A stretch of DNA of 12,318 nucleotides from CAYRLZ01 sp964425275 (GTDB lineage: Bacteria > Hydrothermota > Tepidihabitantia > Tepidihabitantales > JBDRVQ01): the NCBI GenBank assembly GCA_964425275.1, contig CAYRLZ010000088.1:1-12318 (forward strand), given 5' to 3'. Below, one piece after another: positions 1 through 7,692 of the stretch. A model generated the notes under the pieces. It made no database searches, had not been told where the DNA came from, and worked only from the letters and a program-made list of their open reading frames with translations. Every line of letters starts with the position of its first letter. Position 1 is the first letter of the stretch. The translations under genes and the position numbers were made by a program.

Positions 1-54
1 GACCGGGTCTTTTTCATAGCGGATCTTCTCATAATATGTTTCAGTAATAGCCAT
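1..54 (-). CDS. 5' end of a leftward gene, product uncertain (possibly enoyl-CoA hydratase family)
   Basis: Only the first 18 codons lie in the window; the rest runs off the left edge. The ATG at 54-52 is preceded by a good SD sequence (AAAGGAG, 6 nt before the ATG) and a promoter-like pair further upstream, so the start is credible. The visible peptide begins MAITETYYEKIRYEKDPV. A short opening of the type YEKIRYEKD is common at the N-terminus of enoyl-CoA hydratase/isomerase proteins, but 18 residues are too few to assign a family. It is divergent from the peptidase gene at 201. I am fairly sure that a gene starts here and unsure what it is. Confidence 0.55.
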   Translation of the reverse strand, partial: MAITETYYEKIRYEKDPV

Positions 55-74
55 AGATTACTCCTTTTTGGGAG

Positions 75-101
75 ATTATAGGATTTTAAGAATCTTTTCA
101 A
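75..101 (-). promoter_or_regulatory. Promoter for the leftward partial gene
   Basis: On the minus strand, TTGAAA (101-96) is followed 15 nt later by a perfect TATAAT (80-75). Transcription should start roughly 13 nt before the ATG at 54. That leaves a short leader containing the SD, in contrast to the leaderless promoters elsewhere in the window. The spacer is slightly short; CTTGAA with 16 nt is an alternative register. Confidence 0.5.
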
Positions 102-166
102 GTCCCGGATCCAAAAGATCTCTCTAGGGTAGATACCATGTCTAGAAACAGTACGTTTTTTTCACC

Positions 167-194
167 TTGACAACTGGATATTTATTGCTAAAAT
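167..194 (+). promoter_or_regulatory. Promoter of the M28 peptidase gene, leaderless type
   Basis: TTGACA (167-172), a 16-nt spacer, and TAAAAT (189-194). The -10 box ends 6 nt before the GTG at 201, so predicted +1 coincides with the start codon. An in-frame TAA at 189-191 rules out a start further upstream. Confidence 0.75.
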
Positions 195-200
195 AAAGAG

Positions 201-1667
201 GTGAAGGTTTTATTCTATCTTTGGTTATTCTCTCTCCTCAATGCCCAGTCTTTTCTGATTGAGGTGCAATTAAATCCCCAGGATTTGATAAGGTATAAAG
301 AGAAAGGGATAGATTTTATTCTGGATTTTGATGATTTGGTTCTGGTGAAAGGTAATAAAGCAACAATTTCTCTGATTGAATCCGAAAAGATAAGTTATAA
401 AATCCTGGATACAATTACTGAGGGCGATAATTACTATCTATTCTGGAAACCGAATACGGTAAACTGGGGCAAGATAATTACTGAACGGGAGGGTTATTTT
501 GTCGTCAAGGCAAAAGAGCAAGATTTCTCGTCTCTTTTGATTAAGGGGCAAAGACCTCCGGAGGGGGTTTATAAAATCCCTTTGACCCCAATTTCTCTTA
601 ATTTCCCAACGAAGTCCTTTATCCCTAAATATGATTCGTTAATTCAGGAGATGGTGAATAAGGTATCCTCAGAGACAATCATTGGATTTGTGCGCCGCCT
701 GCAGGCCTTCCGCACCCGTTATTCTACTACGGATTCGGCTCGGGCCTGTGCTAATTTCATTAAAGATAAATTTCTCTCTTATGGCTTGGATTCGGTCTAT
801 TTTCATACCCATCGGGCTAATTATGCCCCAAATGTGATTGGCATAAAAAGGGGTATTTTACCGGATAGTATCTATGTGGTCATCTGTGGCCATTTTGACT
901 GCACCTCGGAGTCGCCTGCCACTTATGCCCCGGGTGCCGATGATAATGGCAGTGGAACCGCCGCTCTCTTAGAGGCAGCCAGAATCTTAAAGGATTATAA
1001 TTTTGACCATTCATTGAGATTTATCGCCTTCTCCGGTGAAGAACAAGGGCTTTTGGGTAGTTATTCCTATTGCTCTCTGGCCAGATATGTCAACCAGGAT
1101 AGTATAATCGGGGCAATAAATGTTGATATGATTGCCTATACTTTAACTAATCGGGATTCCTCTTCAATCATCGGTAAACCGTCAAATCCCAATTGTGCTC
1201 CCTTAGTTGACTATTTTATCACCTGTGCTAATACCTATACGGAATTGAAATGTCAGCGGCAGGTTATCAATCGCCCCCGCTCGGACCACGCATCTTTCAA
1301 TCAGTTTGGTTATTTGGCAATTCATATCCGGGAGAACTTAAATCTTAATAATCCCTATTATCATACAACCGGTGATACGATTGGTGGTGGTTTCAATGAC
1401 TTAGATTTCGTTACTAAGGTAATTAAGGCCTGTGTCGCCACACTTGCTTCCTTAGCCAAACCACTTCCGGTGAGTGTGCCAGAGGCTAAGAAGAAATTTT
1501 ACTTAGCCAAAGATGAAAAGGATTGGCTGGTTTACAATATCTTTGGGCAGTTGATTAGCGAAGGTACCTCAAACCGATTAAACCGGAAAGGTAAAATCTC
1601 CTCTGGCATCTATTTTTTAATCAGTAGAGATAAAAGGGAGCGAAAAAAGATTGTGGCGATAAGATGA
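201..1667 (+). CDS. Secreted M28-family zinc metallopeptidase with C-terminal sorting-like domain
   Basis: 488-residue exported exopeptidase of the M28 (aminopeptidase Y/S-like) family, which removes N-terminal residues using two zinc ions. Residues 1-15 form a short signal peptide (hydrophobic FYLWLFSLL, likely cleavage after NA). Expected metal ligands are visible: H231 and D233 (GHFD), bridging D247 (GADDNGSG), catalytic E280 with ligand E281 (SGEEQG), D309 (NVDM) and H388 (YYHTTGD). Residues ~25-150 are an uncharacterised N-terminal region. Residues ~430-488 (YNIFGQLISEG, SSGIYFLIS, KKIVAIR) resemble type A C-terminal sorting domains, suggesting surface anchoring or secretion beyond the outer membrane. 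The start is GTG: an in-frame stop lies just upstream, no later in-frame start precedes the signal peptide, and the promoter places +1 at this codon. The 3' end overlaps apgM by 4 nt. The exact substrate is unknown. Confidence 0.92.
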   Translation: MKVLFYLWLFSLLNAQSFLIEVQLNPQDLIRYKEKGIDFILDFDDLVLVKGNKATISLIESEKISYKILDTITEGDNYYLFWKPNTVNWGKIITEREGYFVVKAKEQDFSSLLIKGQRPPEGVYKIPLTPISLNFPTKSFIPKYDSLIQEMVNKVSSETIIGFVRRLQAFRTRYSTTDSARACANFIKDKFLSYGLDSVYFHTHRANYAPNVIGIKRGILPDSIYVVICGHFDCTSESPATYAPGADDNGSGTAALLEAARILKDYNFDHSLRFIAFSGEEQGLLGSYSYCSLARYVNQDSIIGAINVDMIAYTLTNRDSSSIIGKPSNPNCAPLVDYFITCANTYTELKCQRQVINRPRSDHASFNQFGYLAIHIRENLNLNNPYYHTTGDTIGGGFNDLDFVTKVIKACVATLASLAKPLPVSVPEAKKKFYLAKDEKDWLVYNIFGQLISEGTSNRLNRKGKISSGIYFLISRDKRERKKIVAIR

Positions 1668-2881
1668 TTGAGGAAGAGATTATAAGCCAAAATGAAAAGA
1701 AGATACTCTTAATTGTTCTGGATGGCCTCGGTGGCTTACCCGTAGAAGGCAAGACCGAGTTAGAGGTGGCAAATACACCAAATCTTGATGCCCTGGCTAA
1801 AAATAGTTCCTTAGGATTAACCTGGCCGATTGATTATGGCATCTCACCGGGCTCGGGTCCAGCTCATCTGGCACTTTTTGGCTACGACCCAATGCAATTC
1901 CGGATTGGCCGAGGTGTGATGGAGGCCCTGGGTGTTGGATTAGAGATAACCAATGACGATTTGTGTATCCGGGCAAATTTTGCCACCAAGAAAGGAAATA
2001 TAATCACTGACCCCCGGGCCGGAAGATTAAAAGGATACGAAGTCTCACCGGATGAAAAAAATAGACAACTCACCCAGAGATTACAGGAGGCACTCAAGGA
2101 GATAAAAGGGGTAGAAATTATAATTAGACCAGGAAAGGAACACCGCTTCGTAATCGTTTTGCGGCAAAAAGGACTTTCCATTGACTTGGAGGAGACCGAC
2201 CCCGGTCGCAATGATAAAAAAGAACTCCTAATTAAAGAGCCAAAACCGAAGAGTAAAGAGGCGGAATTTACTGCCGAGGTCTTGAAGATTTTGATTGAAA
2301 AAGCCGAGGAGATATTAAATACTGAACCAAAGGCAAACTATATCCTACTGCGTGGTTATTCAAAAAAGCCCAATCTTCCCTCAATGCAAGAAAGGTATAA
2401 ATTGAACCCGGCCGGCATTGCCGCTTATCCAATGTATAAGGGGATTGCCTCACTTTTAGGTATGAAGGTCCTGGAGACCAAGCCAACCTGGGAGGGAGAG
2501 ATTGACTGTCTGGAGGAAAACAAAGATAAATTTGATTTCTTCTACCTCCATTTCAAAGAGATGGATATGAAGGGTGAAGATGGTGATTTCTGGGGTAAGG
2601 TAAAGTTAATTGAAAAATTTGATGGTCTCATCCCCCGAATCTTAAAGATGGGATTTGATACGATTGCCATAACCTCGGACCACTCAACCCCGGCTTTATT
2701 AAAATCCCATTCCTGGCACCCCAACCCCTTTCTCTTATTTTCGCCTTATGGTCGGACATACGGAATAATTGAGTTTAATGAAAAGGCTTGTGCTCAGGGA
2801 AACTTGGGAATCTTCCCGGCGCTAAAGGTTATGCAACTCCTTTTAGCCCACTCATTAAAATTGAAGAAATTTGGGGCATAG
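1664..2881 (+). CDS. apgM: 2,3-bisphosphoglycerate-independent phosphoglycerate mutase, ApgM family
   Basis: Interconverts 3- and 2-phosphoglycerate in glycolysis/gluconeogenesis without 2,3-BPG; cytoplasmic and metal-dependent (alkaline phosphatase superfamily). The 405 residues match the family's usual ~400. Visible signatures are the N-terminal metal aspartate (VLDGLGG, D20), the phosphoserine motif PGSGPAHLALFGYDP (likely nucleophile S64), GRGVMEALG, the metal-binding segment KEMDMKGEDGDF (D301) and the C-terminal TSDHSTP (D339, H340) with SWHPNPF (H352). The PGSGP form, as I recall it, is typical of the bacterial rather than archaeal branch. At the position where many family members have His in GHDGD, this protein has E305. 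The ATG overlaps the peptidase stop (ATGA) with no clear SD, so translation is probably coupled and the two genes co-transcribed. The link between them looks positional rather than functional. Confidence 0.95.
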   Translation: MIEEEIISQNEKKILLIVLDGLGGLPVEGKTELEVANTPNLDALAKNSSLGLTWPIDYGISPGSGPAHLALFGYDPMQFRIGRGVMEALGVGLEITNDDLCIRANFATKKGNIITDPRAGRLKGYEVSPDEKNRQLTQRLQEALKEIKGVEIIIRPGKEHRFVIVLRQKGLSIDLEETDPGRNDKKELLIKEPKPKSKEAEFTAEVLKILIEKAEEILNTEPKANYILLRGYSKKPNLPSMQERYKLNPAGIAAYPMYKGIASLLGMKVLETKPTWEGEIDCLEENKDKFDFFYLHFKEMDMKGEDGDFWGKVKLIEKFDGLIPRILKMGFDTIAITSDHSTPALLKSHSWHPNPFLLFSPYGRTYGIIEFNEKACAQGNLGIFPALKVMQLLLAHSLKLKKFGA

Positions 2882-2938
2882 TTTTCAAAAATATTGTAAA
2901 ATTTTTCGTTCAAGGAAATATGAATAAAGGAGGGAATT

Positions 2939-3235
2939 ATGCCGACCTTTATCCTTTTAACTAAACTTACCCCAGAATTAATGCAGAAGGTTAAGGAGCG
3001 GAAGGCGATTGGTCGGGAATGGCTAAATAAGGTAAAGAAAACCTGCCCCGATGTTAAGTTTATTGCCCATTACGCCCTATTAGGTCCTTATGACTTCTTA
3101 GATATCTATGAGGCAGTAAACGAAGAAGTGGCCGCCAAGGTAGCGATGATTAGCCTCGCCAGTGGTGCCTTAGAAGCCGAAACCTGGACCGCCCTGCCTT
3201 ATAAAAAGTTTCTGGAACTGACAAAGGAGATTTAA
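2939..3235 (+). CDS. GYD-domain protein
   Basis: A 98-residue soluble protein matching the small GYD family, an alpha/beta fold of unknown function about 100 residues long. Visible features are the N-terminal strand FILLTKLTPE, the family-naming segment LLGPYDFLDIYEA (residues 47-59, with GPYDF for the usual G-YD) and the conserved C-terminal run SGALEAETWTALP. There is no signal peptide or membrane segment. A strong SD (AAAGGAGGG, about 4 nt before the ATG) fixes the start, unlike most genes here. The gene lies 57 nt after apgM and may be read through from it; a TAAAAT at 2897-2902 without a good -35 leaves a separate promoter unproven. The family is established by sequence, but no biochemical role can be assigned. 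Confidence 0.85.
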   Translation: MPTFILLTKLTPELMQKVKERKAIGREWLNKVKKTCPDVKFIAHYALLGPYDFLDIYEAVNEEVAAKVAMISLASGALEAETWTALPYKKFLELTKEI

Positions 3236-3248
3236 CACCACTCAGCGA

Positions 3249-3277
3249 TTGACACCTCCTAAAATTTCTCTTATCAT
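3249..3277 (+). promoter_or_regulatory. Promoter of purH, leaderless type
   Basis: TTGACA (3249-3254), a 17-nt spacer, and TATCAT (3272-3277). The ATG at 3284 begins 6 nt after the -10 box, so transcript and coding sequence probably start together. This favours 3284 over the ATG at 3281, which would lie 3 nt from the -10 box. Confidence 0.7.
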
Positions 3278-3283
3278 TAAATG

Positions 3284-4768
3284 ATGAATAGATTTGCCTT
3301 AATCAGTGTCTATGATAAAGAAGGGGTAGTTGAATTAGCGAAGGTCTTAGATTCACTTAATTATAAGATATTATCAACCTCCAAGACCGCTGACCTTTTA
3401 AGAAAAGAAGGCTTAAATGTGATTGAGGTCTCGGAATTTACCGGCTTTCCGGAAATCCTAAAGGGAAGGGTTAAAACACTTCATCCCAAGGTCTTCGGTG
3501 GTATCCTCTCCTATCGGGAAGAGGCGATTGACCTGATTGATTTTGTTATCGGTAATCTCTATCCCTTTGAGGAGATGATGAAGAGAAATCTCTCCTTAGA
3601 TGAGATGATTGAATTTATTGACATCGGCGGTGTCTCACTTTTACGGGCTGGGGCAAAGAATTATAAGTTCGTAACAACGGTTCCAGGAAAGGAGTTCTAT
3701 CCCGTGGTAATTAAGGAACTGGAAGAGAAAGGAAAAGTCTCCGAAGAGACAAGGAGATTATTGGCATTGAAAACCTTTGAGATTATTGCCCACTACGATG
3801 CCGTAATTACCGAATATCTGTCAAGAGAATTTGGTGCGGTCAACTTCCCTAAGCATTTTACCCGAAGTTTCACCAAAGAACTTCCTCTCCGCTACGGTGA
3901 AAATCCCCACCAGAAGGGATTTTTTTATCTCTCGCCATTTTCCGAGATTAAGATAGAACAATTGGGTGGTAAAGATTTATCCTATAATAATCTCTTAGAT
4001 ATTGATTCGGCGATATCTTTACTGGAGGACTTCTCCGAAGCAACCGCTTGCATTATTAAGCATAATACCCCCTGCGGCGTCGGGAGTAGCTCTTCAATTG
4101 AAGAGGCATTTACTAAGGCGTTGGAATGTGACAAGGTGTCGGCATTTGGCGGAATTGTCGGTGTGAATCAGGAGGTAAGTGAGAAACTGGCCGAGATGAT
4201 GCGCCCAATATTTTTTGAGGTGATTTTGGCACCATCATTTTCTGCTGGGGCATTAGCGATTTTGCAGCGGAAAAAAGATTTACGACTGATTCAGTTTTCT
4301 GGCTTGCTTCCTTCTTATACCTTCCGCTCCTGTCTTGGTGGTCTACTCCAATGTGAGCGAGACCGAATCAAGGAGCAAAAGGAGAATTGGCAAGTTATGA
4401 GCCAGAAAAGACCATCGGAAAAAGAGGTGGTGGATTTGGAATTTGCCTGGAAGGTTAGTAAATTTATCCGCTCTAATGCCATTGTCATTGCCAAAGATAA
4501 GATGACCGTTGGGATTGGTGCCGGTCAGATGTCAAGGATTGATGCGGTGGCGATTGCCCTAAAGAAGGCGCAGGGGAGAGAAAGAGGTGGGGTTTTGGCT
4601 TCTGATGCCTTCTTCCCATTTCGCGATTCAATTGACCTTGCCGCTTCGGCCGGTATCACCGCGGTCATTGAACCGGGCGGTTCAATAAGAGACGAAGAGA
4701 TAATTAAAGCCTGTGATGAGAAGGGAATAAGTTTAATATTTACCGGTATAAGACACTTTAGACATTAG
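3284..4768 (+). CDS. purH: Bifunctional AICAR transformylase / IMP cyclohydrolase
   Basis: Catalyses the last two steps of de novo IMP synthesis: formylation of AICAR from 10-formyl-THF, then ring closure to IMP. The protein is 494 residues, slightly under the usual 510-525. The N-terminal cyclohydrolase (MGS-like) domain spans roughly 1-195: ALISVYDKEG, TGFPEILKGRVKTLHPK, FGGIL. The transformylase domain carries RYGENPHQ, the catalytic K259-H260 in IKHNTPCG, VSAFGGIVG, RSNAIVIAK, GIGAGQMSR, SDAFFPFRDS and the terminal IFTGIRHFRH. The phosphate-loop segment usually reading STGGT is STSKT here (residues 31-35), an unusual change. Two ATGs occur at 3281 and 3284 with an in-frame TAA at 3278; I chose 3284 because the promoter places +1 there. 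No SD precedes it. The gene stands alone, with no other pur gene in the window. Confidence 0.96.
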   Translation: MNRFALISVYDKEGVVELAKVLDSLNYKILSTSKTADLLRKEGLNVIEVSEFTGFPEILKGRVKTLHPKVFGGILSYREEAIDLIDFVIGNLYPFEEMMKRNLSLDEMIEFIDIGGVSLLRAGAKNYKFVTTVPGKEFYPVVIKELEEKGKVSEETRRLLALKTFEIIAHYDAVITEYLSREFGAVNFPKHFTRSFTKELPLRYGENPHQKGFFYLSPFSEIKIEQLGGKDLSYNNLLDIDSAISLLEDFSEATACIIKHNTPCGVGSSSSIEEAFTKALECDKVSAFGGIVGVNQEVSEKLAEMMRPIFFEVILAPSFSAGALAILQRKKDLRLIQFSGLLPSYTFRSCLGGLLQCERDRIKEQKENWQVMSQKRPSEKEVVDLEFAWKVSKFIRSNAIVIAKDKMTVGIGAGQMSRIDAVAIALKKAQGRERGGVLASDAFFPFRDSIDLAASAGITAVIEPGGSIRDEEIIKACDEKGISLIFTGIRHFRH

Positions 4769-4970
4769 AAAGTAGTCAAAATCTGGGGGATAAAAGTTTT
4801 TTCTGGGTCCTTCTCCTACACCCCGCCGGGGTTATATTGAATTATAGGATTTCCATTAAGGATGTTAGTATTACTAACAATTTTTATCACCTGATTTTGC
4901 TTTTAACCATTTGATTTTACAAGACTTATCGGATTTTTCCTTTTCTTTTAGGGTATCGTTCCCTGGATGC
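4769..4970. other. Non-coding stretch after purH with two short palindromes
   Basis: No gene is recognisable between purH and the repeat array. Two near-perfect inverted repeats with single-base centres are present: ACCCCG-C-CGGGGT (4820-4832) and TGTTAGTA-T-TACTAACA (4863-4879). Neither is followed by a T-run, and a one-base loop is too tight for a hairpin, so they look more like protein-binding sites or chance than terminators. No clear Rho-independent terminator for purH is visible. Confidence 0.4.
4863..4879. repeat. 17-bp perfect inverted repeat, operator-like
   Basis: TGTTAGTA-T-TACTAACA has 8-bp arms around one central base, downstream of purH and between convergent genes. The symmetry fits a dimeric DNA-binding protein site, but no promoter or gene start is adjacent, so a function is unproven. 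Confidence 0.35.
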
Positions 4971-5150
4971 CTTACCCTATCCCTTCCTTAATGCCTTACT
5001 GGGTCTCTTACTCTATCCCTTCCTTAACCCCTTTCCCTGCCTCTTACTCTTGCCCTTTCTTAGTGCCTTCTTCTATCTCCCTCTGATAGGCTCCCTAATA
5101 GGCTCTCTCATCCCTTTCCTATACCATTCTCTCTGTCTTCTTCTGAACCG
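4971..5150. repeat. Array 1: degenerate 12-bp-period tandem repeat (15 units)
   Basis: From 4971, nine consecutive 12-mers each begin CTT: CTTACCCTATCC, CTTCCTTAATGC, CTTACTGGGTCT, CTTACTCTATCC, CTTCCTTAACCC, CTTTCCCTGCCT, CTTACTCTTGCC, CTTTCTTAGTGC, CTTCTTCTATCT. Six more diverged pyrimidine-rich 12-mers follow in the same phase, including CCCTCTGATAGG and CTCCCTAATAGG. A 36-bp super-period (3 x 12) is visible, with CTATCCCTTCCTTAA at both 4977 and 5013. Read on the minus strand the units resemble GGATAGGGTAAG, related to arrays 2 and 3. The array lies between the convergent 3' ends of purH and clpC. One plus-strand frame is open and hydrophobic but has no credible start, so I treat the array as non-coding. 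Confidence 0.75.
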
Positions 5151-5205
5151 CAGACAGACTCTTCACCCACAATTGAAAGGTCTAACACTAAGATTAAACT
5201 TGTAT

Positions 5206-7638
5206 CTATTTAATTGGCAGTTCTTCTGGGGTCAACTCCCGGAATTTGAGTATCTGCTCTTCCCGTTCAATTGAGATTATTGAGCCTTCTTTAAATCTCC
5301 CTCTTAGGATTTCTTCAGCCAGCGGGTCTTCAACCAATCGCCGAATTGTCCTCTTTATCGGCCTCGCCCCATATTCTGGGTCAAAGCCCTGCTCAACTAA
5401 TAATTCTCGGGCCGGTTCAGTTAAAACCAGTTCCAAATTCTTTTCCTGCAACCGCTCCTTGATTTCATTCAACTGGATATCAACAATCTTCTTCATCTCT
5501 TCCCGACCTAATTGGCGGAAGACAATTATCTCATCTACCCGGTTTAGGAATTCTGGTCGGAAAAACTTCTTAACCTCGGTCAATACCTTTTCTTTCATCT
5601 TCTCATAAGAAGTTATCTCTTCTTCGGAATGGAAGCCAATCCCGGCGGCTCGCTTAATTTCCGCGGTGGCGATGTTGGAGGTCATAATGATAATTGTATT
5701 CTTAAAGTTCACCCTTCTACCCAGAGAGTCGGTAAGTTGTCCATCTTCTAAGATTTGCAGTAGGATATTAAAGACATCCGGGTGTGCCTTTTCAATCTCG
5801 TCAAAGAGGACACAGGCATAAGGCTTTCTTCTGACCCTCTCCGTCAACTGCCCACCTTCTTCATATCCAACATAACCGGGTGGTGCGCCGACAAGTCGGG
5901 AGACATTAAATTTCTCCATATATTCCGACATATCAAGACGGATTAGGGCGTCTTCGTGTCCGAACATAAATCGGGCCAGAACCCTGGCCAGTTCAGTCTT
6001 GCCAACACCGGTCGGTCCTAAAAAGATGAAAGAACCAATCGGTCTTCTTGGGTCTTTCACCCCGGCCCGACTTCGTCTAATTGCCCGAGCAATTGATTCA
6101 ATTGCCTGGTCCTGGCCAACGATGCGCTTCCTCAATTCCTCCTCCATCGTTAATAATCGTTCAGATTCTGAGGCCTCAATCCGGGAGAGTGGGATTCCGG
6201 TCCACATTGAGAGGACAACAGCGATATCTTCGGGTGTTACGATTGGGAAGTCTCCCTTTTTCTCCCATTCCTTCCGCTTCTTCTTTAAGAAGTCAGTTAA
6301 TCTCTTCTGTTCGTCGCGCAATTCGGCGGCTTTTTCAAACTCCTGTCGGCGAACCGCCTCCTCTTTCATCCGCTTCACCCGCTCAATATTCTTCTCAATC
6401 TCTTCACACTCTTTATTCACGAACGGTCTCAATAACTTCACCCGGGAGCCGGCTTCATCAATTACATCAATCGCCTTGTCCGGCAGGTAGCGGTCGGTGA
6501 TATAGCGATCTGAGAGATAAGCGGCCGCTTCTAATGCCGCCTGGGTGTAGACGATATTGTGGTGCATCTCATATTTCTCTTTTAACCCCTCTAAGATTTT
6601 TATCGTCTCGGGAACAGTTGGCGGTTCAACGACCACCGGTTGAAATCTCCTCTCCAGGGCAGAGTGTTTCTCAATATATTTCCGATACTCTTCAAAGGTC
6701 GTTGCCCCGATGCAGTGGAGTTCACCCCTCGCCAGTGCCGGTTTTAACATATTAGAGGCATCAATCGCCCCTTCGGCGGCACCAGCGCCAACAATGGTAT
6801 GCAACTCATCAATAAATATTATACAATCCCGATTTTTTACAATCTCATTGAGAACGGCCTTTAACCGCTCTTCAAATTGCCCTCGGTATTTAGTTCCGGC
6901 AACAATCGCCGGCAAATCTAAGGCCAGGACCCGTTTATTCTTTAAGAGGTCAGGGACCTTTCCCTCGGCAATCCGTTGAGCCAGTCCTTCAACGATTGCT
7001 GTCTTTCCCACTCCGGCTTCACCAATCAGAACCGGATTGTTCTTTTTCCGTCGGACTAAAATCTGAATGATTCGTTCAATCTCTCTTTCTCGACCAATGA
7101 TTGGGTCTAACTTATCTTCGCGCGCTAATTGGGTTAAATCCCGGGAGAAATAATCCAAGGCTGATGTCTTTGTCTTCGGGCGGGATGGTATAGGTTGACC
7201 CTCGCCGCCTAAGACCCGCAAAATCTCATTCCGTACCATATCCATCTCAACTCCTAAGGAGAGAAGAACCTGACAGGCTAATCCCCTTTCTTCTCTTAAA
7301 AGACCCAAAAGGAGATGCTCGGTGCCGACATAAGAGTGATTCATTGCCCTCGCCTCTTCCATCGCATAATTGATTGCCGCTCTGGCCTCTTGATTAAAGG
7401 GGATTTCGCCGACAACGATTGCCTCCCGGCCGTAATTTACCGCATTCTCTACCGCCCGTCTTAAATCATCCAAGTCAATCCCGAGATTGGTCAAAACGAG
7501 TGCCGCAACGCCGCCGCCTTCTTTTAAGATTCCGAGGAGGAGATGTTCCGTGCCGATGTAGTCGTGATGCATCCGCCTTGCCTCCTGGCGGGCAAATTGA
7601 ATAACCTTTCTCACTCTTTCAGTAAATCTTTCTTGCAT
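5206..7638 (-). CDS. clpC: ClpC-type AAA+ unfoldase, ATPase subunit of the Clp protease
   Basis: 810-residue HSP100 protein that unfolds substrates and feeds them to ClpP. In order: two Clp-N repeats (~1-145; EHLLLGIL and EHLLLGLL), AAA-1 with Walker A GEAGVGKT (206-213) and Walker B IIFIDEL, and a short middle domain with a UVR-like motif (QEFEKAAELRDEQKRL, ~432-447). AAA-2 follows with Walker A GPTGVGKT (541-548) and Walker B VLFDEIE, then the C-terminal Clp domain ending near 790. The short middle domain indicates ClpC rather than ClpB. The ClpP-docking tripeptide IGF (667-669) is present, so it should work with ClpP, which is not in the window. No CtsR heptads or CIRCE element are seen at the promoter, so the usual Firmicutes stress control is not evident. 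The ATG follows an in-frame TAA by 3 nt and sits at predicted +1, so the mRNA is probably leaderless. The gene appears monocistronic. Confidence 0.97.
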   Translation of the reverse strand: MQERFTERVRKVIQFARQEARRMHHDYIGTEHLLLGILKEGGGVAALVLTNLGIDLDDLRRAVENAVNYGREAIVVGEIPFNQEARAAINYAMEEARAMNHSYVGTEHLLLGLLREERGLACQVLLSLGVEMDMVRNEILRVLGGEGQPIPSRPKTKTSALDYFSRDLTQLAREDKLDPIIGREREIERIIQILVRRKKNNPVLIGEAGVGKTAIVEGLAQRIAEGKVPDLLKNKRVLALDLPAIVAGTKYRGQFEERLKAVLNEIVKNRDCIIFIDELHTIVGAGAAEGAIDASNMLKPALARGELHCIGATTFEEYRKYIEKHSALERRFQPVVVEPPTVPETIKILEGLKEKYEMHHNIVYTQAALEAAAYLSDRYITDRYLPDKAIDVIDEAGSRVKLLRPFVNKECEEIEKNIERVKRMKEEAVRRQEFEKAAELRDEQKRLTDFLKKKRKEWEKKGDFPIVTPEDIAVVLSMWTGIPLSRIEASESERLLTMEEELRKRIVGQDQAIESIARAIRRSRAGVKDPRRPIGSFIFLGPTGVGKTELARVLARFMFGHEDALIRLDMSEYMEKFNVSRLVGAPPGYVGYEEGGQLTERVRRKPYACVLFDEIEKAHPDVFNILLQILEDGQLTDSLGRRVNFKNTIIIMTSNIATAEIKRAAGIGFHSEEEITSYEKMKEKVLTEVKKFFRPEFLNRVDEIIVFRQLGREEMKKIVDIQLNEIKERLQEKNLELVLTEPARELLVEQGFDPEYGARPIKRTIRRLVEDPLAEEILRGRFKEGSIISIEREEQILKFRELTPEELPIK

Positions 7639-7643
7639 AGTTT

Positions 7644-7672
7644 ATTTTATCATAAAATTAGATACCTGTCAA
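7644..7672 (-). promoter_or_regulatory. Promoter of clpC, leaderless type
   Basis: On the minus strand: TTGACA (7672-7667), a 17-nt spacer, TAAAAT (7649-7644), then AAACT and the ATG at 7638. Five bases separate the -10 box from the start codon, leaving no room for a 5' leader or SD. Array 2 begins about 20 bp behind this promoter. Confidence 0.8.
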
Positions 7673-7692
7673 TACCGAAAGGATTCATACTG

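Noticed and set aside
1882..2724. Three minus-strand open frames inside apgM
   Set aside because: Antisense shadows of a complete ApgM; no start signals.
5050..5274. 74-residue hydrophobic plus-strand frame with LIGSLIGSL repeats
   Set aside because: The periodicity comes from the 12-bp array. There is no SD or promoter, and its 3' end overlaps clpC on the other strand.
5246..7604. Several plus-strand open frames of 60-160 residues within clpC
   Set aside because: They are antisense shadows of an intact, strongly conserved ClpC; their Ser/Arg/Pro-rich composition is typical of antisense frames.
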